The notes beneath the pieces are model-generated. The model was given only the letters and a program-made list of their open reading frames with translations. It was not told the DNA's origin and did not search any database. The position numbers and the translations under genes were made by a program. DNA of 64,000 nucleotides from Echinococcus granulosus (Eukaryota > Platyhelminthes > Cestoda > Cyclophyllidea > Taeniidae), in contig NW_020170542.1 in the NCBI RefSeq assembly GCF_000524195.1, positions 52,678 through 116,677 of the forward strand, read 5' to 3'. Below are positions 60,301 to 64,000 of the stretch, one piece after another (the first letter of the stretch is position 1; each line of letters begins with the position of its first letter).

Positions 60301-62584
60301 AATGGCTGTGTAGCCGTGGAGAGCATAGTAAAGAAGGAATGTAAATGAGTACATCTTCATTCTTTATTTTGGATATTCATTTCTTAAAAATTGAAGAAAT
60401 AAGGCCAATTTTCCTAAAAACAGTTTAATCCTCATTTTAATAAAGGCCATAATGTATACCTATGGTATAGTTTTCAGAAAGCTTGACTCATTTAACGGAC
60501 CGTTCTGGAATGCAGTCACCGCCATTTGCTATAAAATAGAAGGAGTAGGCTTCCTACCCTGAAGTTCCTTCTAAGTTTTTAGAAATATCCGGATTTTTTG
60601 GAAACGGTTGTACTTTCAGAGACCAATTAAGTCCACTAAATTCAAACAGATACATGCATTTTTGAATTAATGCATTGGGCCTCTTCCACAGGTACATCAA
60701 ATTTAATACTTTAAACTAAACTTATTCGCTCACCTTCTTTTCATCAAACACTCCTGCTGCTTATTTGTAATAGTTAACACTTCGTCACGAAACTGTTCCC
60801 GGGGGTTCTTCCCCGTTGAAAGACGATAGCGACTGGCCACTGGCTTATCCAGTACGCAGACACTGGCTAGACGACCACACCTATCTGGCGCTGCCGCTTC
60901 AACCACCCAGCGGTCGGGATTGTCCCCATCCAGACGTTCTATCGTCTCATCTTCTTCCACCGATACGAGATCAGGACTGGTGTCTCGTCTCCTGAAAGCT
61001 TCAACGGTGAAGGATACATAGTGCCTCCCCCGCTCGGGTTTGCCCTTCTGAAAGTGTAAAAGAATAGCAAAGGCTGTTTTTCAGTAAAAGCATTTTTATG
61101 GAAGTCTTTTGTATAGGAGAAAGAATAGTGAAAGCAGCAACCTGATTTGGTGATAGTCACTTTGAGTGCTGGCAGGTAGAGTGGATATGACGTGAATTTC
61201 AGCCCATCAGTTAATATCCGCAGGTACGCATTACAATCACGGGGAAAAAAGGAATTACATCTGAGTTAAAGTGTCTGAGTAGTCAGGTAAAAAGGGTACG
61301 TTTAAGCTGTGAAGAGGTATTGAGGGCTTTAAAGGGAAAAAGTGATTCACTTTCAATAAAATTGGTTAAAATATTTGAAATGTTGTGGGATCCCAATGAA
61401 ATATGTAAAAAATGCCCACTGTATAAGCACTGGTCGAGATCATGGAAGTTGTCCCAGTTATTATTTTCCACGATTAGCGAAAATATATAAATGTTTGGGA
61501 AAAGTTAAGTGCAGAAGAATTAATTTTAGGGGTGGGAACCCCTACCATTTTTGCTTCACATAAAGTTGCGTTTCCACTTGAGATATAGAAGCATTAACTC
61601 AGAATTAAGCGTACGTTTTTTGGAGATATTTGCCGAGTAATCACTGGACTCTGATACCGTTTAAGTGAGATAACGAAAATTGTTCTAAATTTCCTCATCT
61701 GTGCTATGCAGATAAGGCAGTTCCTCTGCCTCCATACTACTCCGCTTTACTGACTGAGATACTACTGAATACAGTAAAAGCAAATCTGTTAAATCTTATT
61801 TCCTCTTTGAATGAACCAATCATTTTAAAATAGACCTTTTGTCAGGTTTTAATAAATATAGGATCACAAAATTGGAGAAATTCTACGTTTTGAGTAATTA
61901 TTTGGGAAGTAGTTTGCGGTTTAACATTTATGTGGCCTACGTGCGTTGTCGTTGTTGCACAAACAGAGCGGTTGAGTTGAAAGCTGTACGACATATGGGC
62001 TTCCATCTACATCCCATTAGATAGAGCTTATATTTGCAGTTTTACGTGATTATTTTTCTCTGGGCCTTCTATGGAGTAAGCGTTCATCAGTTATCATGAA
62101 GGTTTACCCTTTCTTCTAAGCTGCATAACAAGAAACCTCCACTCATAAATTGCGTGAATGAGTGAAATCTTGAGGCTCCATTTGGACAGATGGATTGGTC
62201 TAGAAATGCCAGATCTTTCCTACGACGGCATTGAAGAGCAAAGGATCAAAAGCTACATTACACCACCAAGACCACCTAAATGTGCTGCCAATGAGTCAAG
62301 CACATACTACTTGCGTATCCTCTTTGAGTGTTATAATGCAACCAACTTCTGAATTATATGTGTATTGTAACGATGGAAAATATATTGACGATGTCTACAA
62401 TGCTGTTGTCTAGTAATTGTAGTTCTAAATAGAATGATTCCGTTGAGGACTGCACCTACCTCTGACCAGGTTTCGAAAAGACTCTTCGAAGTGTCGAAGG
62501 CGTCGATATTGAGAGAGAAATGACTGGATTGCCTTCGAAGTTGAATGGAATGTCGTCTCACGCCGTTCATTCCTTCAAAAGGGT
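29050..62584 (-). CDS. unc-89: UNC-89/obscurin-like giant sarcomere protein (whole gene, about 39 exons)
   Basis: UNC-89/obscurin proteins organise the M-line of striated or obliquely striated muscle and link it to Rho signalling. The order seen here is SH3-DH-PH, about eight Ig, eight FN3, two Ig, kinase 1, linker, Ig, FN3, kinase 2. The ends match the known UNC-89 plan (SH3 close to the N-terminus; Ig-Ig-PK1-linker-Ig-FN3-PK2 at the C-terminus). My exons sum to about 12.9 kb of coding sequence, roughly 4,300 residues, about half of nematode UNC-89. Nearly all splice junctions agree in phase. Exceptions are the DH-PH junction near 57516/56801 and the kinase 1-linker junction at 34370/34340. 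The coding end is uncertain: it lies below 29050. Introns range from 68 bp to about 2.4 kb. Individual domain blocks are described in the entries that follow. Confidence 0.93.
31385..33200 (-). CDS. unc-89: UNC-89-like exons: Ig and FN3 between the kinases
   Basis: Exon 33200-32778 encodes a divergent Ig-like segment (SVFFSCQLASPPRLPAPELL, LYQRNDVRENLEALGM, WLWLRLDDAQRGMAEKVVEC) with a Gly/Ser-rich loop (GGAISSGSGGAGNYNSG). Exons 32137-32009 and 31555-31385 form an FN3 (PPSPPGRPGILQSASTEVLV, then LQPEQAYRVRVCVRNAVGWS). All are phase 1-1. Ig-FN3 directly before kinase 2 matches UNC-89. Confidence 0.82.
33323..34340 (-). CDS. unc-89: UNC-89-like exons: Ser/Pro-rich inter-kinase linker
   Basis: Exon of about 34340-34012 and exon 33522-33323. 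Text such as RRSTTPPPSSESPMLMETQK and SPSPRLDPWSSSPSLLSADD is typical of disordered, phosphorylatable linkers. The second exon is phase 2-1 and fits its neighbours. The 5' border of the first exon is unclear: the best acceptor (ATTTTAG at 34341) leaves the reading frame one base out relative to the preceding exon. An acceptor inside the exon (GGGGAG|C at 34320) would restore phase but lacks a pyrimidine tract. Confidence 0.7.
34370..36694 (-). CDS. unc-89: UNC-89-like exons: pseudokinase 1
   Basis: Exons 36694-36616, 36158-35955, 35702-35564, 35200-34851, 34778-34602 and 34531-34370, all in phase. The fold is of the MLCK/titin-like kinase group. Glycine loop: HQIATGSFSRA (first Gly is Ala, last Gly is Ser). 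Beta-3 Lys present in EYVGKAY. Catalytic loop: HLDIQPDN (Asp and Asn kept, Lys to Gln). The DFG motif is LTGFSMA, so the Mg-binding Asp is Gly. APE is present (FAAPELL), then DVWSIGVIAYLLLFGEHPV and NRPTAKECLQHPWL. About 30 extra residues sit between the catalytic loop and DFG. Likely catalytically dead, possibly still nucleotide- or protein-binding. Confidence 0.9.
37432..40251 (-). CDS. unc-89: UNC-89-like exons: two Ig domains before kinase 1
   Basis: Exons 40251-40099 and 38469-38305 make one Ig (PPQFENPSPEVVYVPCGGDL, LRCTLTS, VQFIWFFNYQEI; then AQLRLFDLDERDFGTYTCKA). Exon 37776-37432 is a second complete Ig (APVITEVPLPIVTLSVHHTL, PCCVDAVPAARITWTRDSKR, VFQDAGLYTMIAENPAGRAQ). In the second, the F-strand Cys of DxGxYxC is Met. 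All three exons are phase 1-1. The pair directly before kinase 1 matches the Ig-Ig-PK1 order of UNC-89. Confidence 0.88.
40783..40836 (-). CDS. unc-89: UNC-89-like 54-bp Ser/Tyr-rich micro-exon
   Basis: Acceptor CTTTTAG|AC, donor TCTA|GTAAGT, phase 1 on both sides. It encodes SSQSMGNYSSLSSSYDS. Seventeen full codons, ten of them Ser: a likely flexible or phosphorylated spacer, skippable without frame change. Confidence 0.75.
41182..42368 (-). CDS. unc-89: UNC-89-like exons: FN3 domains 7 and 8
   Basis: Exons 42368-42199 and 41772-41601 form FN3-7 (DEYQISYPEENLGGFFSSHV, then YSFRVVGLNQFGVGLPS), with the intron in the middle of the fold. Exon 41517-41182 is FN3-8 (PPEMRWQTPKVYNL, FTYEVQMRRVASGS, YVLRVVAVTNFGRGEPSQ) followed by an Arg/Lys-rich end (TRKRKSRA). 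The donor AGAA|GTGAAT is weaker than most. FN3-7 begins without an obvious first-strand Pro/Trp, so its N-terminal edge is approximate. Confidence 0.85.
43329..45565 (-). CDS. unc-89: UNC-89-like exons: FN3 domains 1-6
   Basis: Exon 45565-43795 (1,771 bp) holds five FN3 domains and exon 43720-43329 a sixth. Domain starts: TAPEGLMVESATPTELTIRW; MTGVKPVISNVDLTSVMITW; SVIRPDVSCSEKSAYPGLML; LWLTSTDIENGVSLKWDE; PVEGLRARVFQP; VEDLKVLIVAPRSVFLRW. Typical FN3 endings are visible (RVHAENALGTGPPS, RVRAYNEFGTSEP, RVIPINRFGEGPE). Domains 3, 4 and 6 carry extra loops of 15-30 residues with Cys pairs (CDDC in domain 3). Such a long FN3 run is not part of the canonical UNC-89 or obscurin layout. Confidence 0.9.
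45645..46149 (-). CDS. unc-89: UNC-89-like exons: canonical Ig8 and a 63-bp linker exon
   Basis: Exons 46149-46021 and 45952-45780 encode one I-set Ig: APMFTKKLTDLDCSSGETME, LTCRVVGDPIPHFFW, then STLKIFSVEPRDRGTYICSA and VNELGKTQTS. Unlike the earlier domains it has both core cysteines and the DxGxYxC motif. A 68-bp intron interrupts the codon for the core Trp. The following exon 45707-45645 (63 bp, phase 1-1) adds an acidic then Arg/Pro-rich linker (EETEVETSRIRPPRYG). Confidence 0.88.
47287..48235 (-). CDS. unc-89: UNC-89-like exons: end of Ig5, Ig6 and Ig7
   Basis: Exon 48235-47553 and exon 47483-47287, separated by a 69-bp intron (AAC|GTAAGT to TTTCAG|CCG). Ig6 holds FAACEGQSISLVADLSV, SVSWSRNGVLLS and DVGFYSV. 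Ig7 starts PVFTKELPKEIRVSEGDT, has PIWSVNGRDIN at the intron, and continues in the second exon (ALTIPAASKHHLGEYELRLS). The intron falls inside the Ig fold right after the C strand. Phases 1, 0 and 2 fit the neighbours. Confidence 0.85.
48305..51191 (-). CDS. unc-89: UNC-89-like large exon: five Ig-like domains with Lys-rich linkers, interrupted by a gap
   Basis: Acceptor ATTTTAG|AA at 51191, donor ATAG|GTAAAC at 48305. Ig1 is near 51150-50850 (AEWTFNGVSI, then GCYECTLTW). Ig2 is near 50490-50210 (SSVWWTMNGRKLPS, DSGEYTLWVDG). Ig3 and Ig4 are tandem copies at about 49909-49590 and 49265-48950 (WWTKNGKPLVDVDG and FWWTKDGKPFLDVDG). Ig5 starts near 48560 and runs into the next exon. Between copies lie highly charged linkers such as KPKKKRKS and KEKRKKKSKSREGEGEE. 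These Ig domains keep the core Trp but mostly lack the usual cysteine pair, common in intracellular muscle Igs. A 100-N gap lies at 49910-50009. The charged linkers resemble the low-complexity KSP-type spacers of other giant muscle proteins. Confidence 0.85.
48950..49909 (-). repeat. 645-bp tandem duplication of an Ig plus Lys-rich linker module
   Basis: The minus-strand frames starting LIEGDKFHL (49909) and LITGAKLQL (about 49265) run in parallel through WWTK(N/D)GKP, VDG, TATY(A/V)LMGEPR and KRGFK(P/S)QETTYATI. The shared nucleotide string gttcgcccat occurs at 49661 and 49016, giving a 645-bp (215-codon) period. Each copy is followed by a linker of alternating Lys and Glu runs. Confidence 0.9.
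49910..50009. other. Assembly gap of 100 N inside the large Ig exon
   Basis: Exactly 100 N, a standard placeholder of unknown true length. Upstream coding ends with one spare base after KPGGVV; downstream coding begins at the second base of a codon before LIEGDKF. A true gap length divisible by three would keep the frame; 100 would not. Confidence 0.98.
51232..53565 (-). CDS. unc-89: UNC-89-like linker exons after the PH domain (three symmetric exons)
   Basis: Exons 53565-53365 (201 bp), 51633-51529 (105 bp) and 51306-51232 (75 bp). All begin and end in phase 1 and are multiples of three. They encode acidic, Ser/Thr-rich text such as DYLVDVALLRAHEEASAEA and DDESSLTYYTAEGSV with no domain I recognise. 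Each could be skipped without changing frame. The second exon also contains an earlier donor (AAGCAAG|GTACGA), so alternative ends are possible. Confidence 0.75.
51634..53364 (-). other. UNC-89-like intron with a 162-codon plus-strand open frame
   Basis: The intron between symmetric linker exons. It includes a very AT-rich tract (about 52795-52845) and an unassigned plus-strand frame at 52634-53122. No family resemblance is seen. Confidence 0.6.
53799..53818. repeat. (CGTG)5 microsatellite
   Basis: Five perfect CGTG units sit in an UNC-89-like intron. A related ACGCACGTGCGTG block lies about 60 bp to the right, so the pair could fold back imperfectly. Confidence 0.85.
54312..56801 (-). CDS. 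unc-89: UNC-89-like exons: PH domain
   Basis: Exon 56801-56652 (TLVEVTQRKGEGRV, then GFLVLNQDKLLFIKG and KYEIAWNLP) and exon 54486-54312 (LQSIRLRPEGEG, FEIWDVSNP, then ARQ-like SRQAWLQDIQRTLKNY). The first gives strands 1-4, the second the last strands and the C-terminal helix with its conserved Trp. PH domains next to a DH usually position the GEF or bind phosphoinositides. Junctions are phase 0 between them and phase 1 at the end (TACG|GTACGG). Confidence 0.85.
57516..58406 (-). CDS. unc-89: UNC-89-like exons: degenerate DH (RhoGEF) domain
   Basis: Three exons: 58406-58215, 58146-58080 and 58005 to about 57516. DH domains catalyse GDP release from Rho-family GTPases. CR1 reads AITDLAEEEEGYQLRIKTL, where the usual core is E(L)xxTExxYVxxL. 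CR3 reads YLFAPRTHLLAYEHLLSCLA, where typical GEFs have LLKPVQRxxxYxLLLKxLL. The Lys, Gln and Arg of KPVQR are therefore Ala, Thr and His. Helical fold and length are right, so the domain is present but its GEF activity is doubtful. The 3' border of the last exon is uncertain: several weak GT sites exist (TTTC|GTACCA used here), and none joins the next exon in phase with its best acceptor. Confidence 0.8.
58407..60733 (-). other. UNC-89-like intron (SH3 to DH)
   Basis: About 2.3 kb with no supported exon on either strand; the flanking exons join in phase without one. A stretch near 59948-60190 has open frames on both strands but no splice context. Confidence 0.7.
60734..61047 (-). CDS. unc-89: UNC-89-like exon: SH3 domain and SH3-DH linker
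   Basis: Acceptor CTTTCAG|AAG, donor AGAAG|GTGAGC. The SH3 runs from HYVSFTVEAF through VSVEEDETIERLDGDNPDRW to GRLASVCVLD; the usual Trp-Val-Pro of the 3-10 helix is replaced by LAS. The linker (SRYRLSTGKNPREQFRDEVL) leads into the DH, as in UNC-89. Residues DNPDRWVV line up with the NSVRWLV stretch of the nematode protein. Confidence 0.88.
62460..62584 (-). CDS. unc-89: UNC-89-like first coding exon
   Basis: ATG at 62570-62568 opens 37 codons (MNGVRRHSIQLRRQSSHFSL and on) ending ETWSE|GTAGGT, phase 0. An acceptor-like CTACAG precedes the exon at 62585, so it may follow a 5' UTR exon or coding could start further upstream. A short basic, Ser-rich leader of about 50 residues before the SH3 fits nematode UNC-89. 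Confidence 0.65.
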
Positions 62585-63444
62585 CTGTAGCATAAAGTCG
62601 AAAGCAGACTACATTTTTAGACAATAGAGAATAAAACACATCCAAGAAAGACAAAGTTTTTGAGTTTATATCCTCTTTGGGGAACCATCAATTAGACCTT
62701 GCCTTAAAATTTACAAATACTGAAGAACAAGGCGACTTCTGCGTAACTCTTACCCCCAGTAATGCAATAAAAAGGTTTCTGACATAGATAGACCTCATAG
62801 TTAGACAGGAATCTGACAAAATATGAAGCTAAAACAGAAAGAATGTTTTAAGGTCCTATTTTTATCTCACATTTTCTTGCTTAAAGAAGTACTTCACAGA
62901 ACCAGATAACTTCCGTTTCTCGGCTAAAAAATACCCTCCCCTAGAGTCATTTGTTATATAAGGTGTTGGTGCACTGTTCATGCAGGAACGAAGTAGGCTG
63001 TTCAATTTCGTTCATAGTTTTATAAAGGAAAATGATCACAAACAGTAAAAAACTCTTGTCCAAAACTAAGTCAGCATAACGTAAGCCGAGGAAAATTTCT
63101 AGAAAGTGGAATTTGATGTCGTCCGATGTAATTCTTAACTGGATCAAAATATTTCACTACATAGGGCAGAAGTCAAATTTTGTGAGATTGATTCTGATCC
63201 CAAAAGTGGTAGAAATGTACCAAAAGTGAATGAAACAAAATAATTTTGCATGTGATGGGGAATTATTTCCGCAGCCCTTTTATAGAATTTGTAAAATGCT
63301 GTCTGTGATTTCCTGAATCCAAGTTCCATCACACTCCCGCAGGAATTTTGGGCACAATTCAGCCATGCATGTAAAAGAACTTTGTAAAATAGTTACTAAC
63401 GGTAGATTCGATACAAAATTTGCTTAATCATGTGTTTAGGTACC
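62585..63444. other. Region between the UNC-89-like first exon and the next gene
   Basis: The short spacing (860 bp) to the stop codon of the next minus-strand gene means the UNC-89-like promoter and 5' UTR should be here. I see no clear core promoter element. Confidence 0.5.
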
Positions 63445-63602
63445 TTAGTCTTCGAAGATTGCACCCTCACTCTGTAGCACGGCCTTCAATTCGTGCTCTT
63501 CTTTATATCCTTCCATACCACTTTGGCTCATTACCACCTTAGGTAACAATTGAAGAGTTGCTGTTGCATTAATTAGCAACTTCAAGATCTTCTTATGTCC
63601 AG
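63445..63602 (-). CDS. Terminal exon of an unidentified minus-strand gene entering from the right
   Basis: Acceptor CTGTAAG|CT at 63603-63604, then 51 codons and TAA at 63447-63445. It reads GHKKILKLLINATATLQLLP, a short turn, then a Lys/Glu-rich end finishing SEGAIFED. The opening looks like the second helix of an ankyrin repeat (xGHxxIxKLL), but one partial repeat is weak evidence. The exon starts in phase 1, so its partner lies beyond 64000 or was not seen in 63603-64000. Confidence 0.4.
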
Positions 63603-64000
63603 CTTACAGAAAAAAGAACGCACACATATTTCCCAATTTTTCTATTTCTGTACCTCTCTGGTAAATGAAAGCCATCCTATTTGCACCTACGTTGTTACTT
63701 TATTTAGTTCTTTGAAAGCCACTAGAGAAAAGAGTATTCGAATCATTAAATGTTAGCACCTACTTGATTAAGCATTCATGAAGTGCAATAAAATCACCTT
63801 TTTTAGGAATAATTTCTATATAGAAATATATGAAAAATGTTTCAAGAATGATAGTCCTAGAGGTTTAGAAATGATTTGAAATGCAAAGTAACTTGTGGGA
63901 TGGAGGTGCCCGTTAAAATGTCAAATAAATCAACAAATTAGGCAGATTCGTTTGTAAGTAGGCCAGTGTGAACTGGACAAAACGCGATGGTATTTTATTG
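63603..64000. other. AT-rich sequence, probably intron
   Basis: No open frame with splice support on either strand. Probably the intron before the terminal exon at 63602. Confidence 0.4.

Noticed and set aside
1..64000. CRISPR arrays, bacterial operons, prophage or transposon ends
   Set aside because: No regularly spaced repeats, no ribosome-binding-site gene runs, and no transposase, reverse transcriptase or long terminal/inverted repeats were seen.

Overview
The window looks like nuclear DNA of a bilaterian invertebrate. It is intron-rich, AT-rich between genes, and has no bacterial gene organisation. The giant muscle gene follows the UNC-89/obscurin plan of invertebrates. A parasitic flatworm (tapeworm or fluke) is my best guess for the source, but that is inference from style and gene content; nothing in the sequence proves it. 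Every gene I could support lies on the minus strand, so the genes read from right to left.

Left part (1-17 kb). A GRB2/SEM-5-type adaptor starts at 7358. It has a 78-bp first exon, then a 5,968-bp intron with a GC donor, then an exon at 1068-1312 holding the rest of the first SH3 and the start of the SH2. The remainder is off the left edge. Next is a complete 12-exon gene (16933 down to 9766) for an indoleamine 2,3-dioxygenase-like protein of 397 residues. I rebuilt it by hand; all splice phases agree and the family's key residues are present.

Middle (17-29 kb). An intronless 934-residue ionotropic glutamate receptor of AMPA/kainate type (22653-19849) has the glutamate-binding residues but histidine at the pore Q/R site. 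Two exons at 26044-25461 end an open frame that I cannot assign to a family. They may be the 3' end of the giant gene or a separate gene.

Right part (27-62.6 kb). One giant gene encodes an UNC-89/obscurin-like sarcomere protein, with about 39 exons and roughly 4,300 residues. The order is: short N-terminus, SH3, degenerate RhoGEF (DH), PH, about eight Ig domains with charged linkers, eight FN3 domains, two Ig domains, pseudokinase 1, Ser-rich linker, Ig, FN3, pseudokinase 2. Both kinase domains have lost catalytic residues. The large Ig exon holds a 645-bp tandem duplication and a 100-N assembly gap. The bases on either side of that gap join in frame and align to the second repeat with nothing missing.

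At the far right, an exon at 63602-63445 ends another minus-strand gene that enters from beyond the window. The genes do not form one pathway: they cover receptor tyrosine kinase signalling, tryptophan catabolism, glutamate signalling and muscle structure. Exon borders were found by eye from reading frame, GT/AG signals, phase and remembered family alignments, and were not checked by any search.
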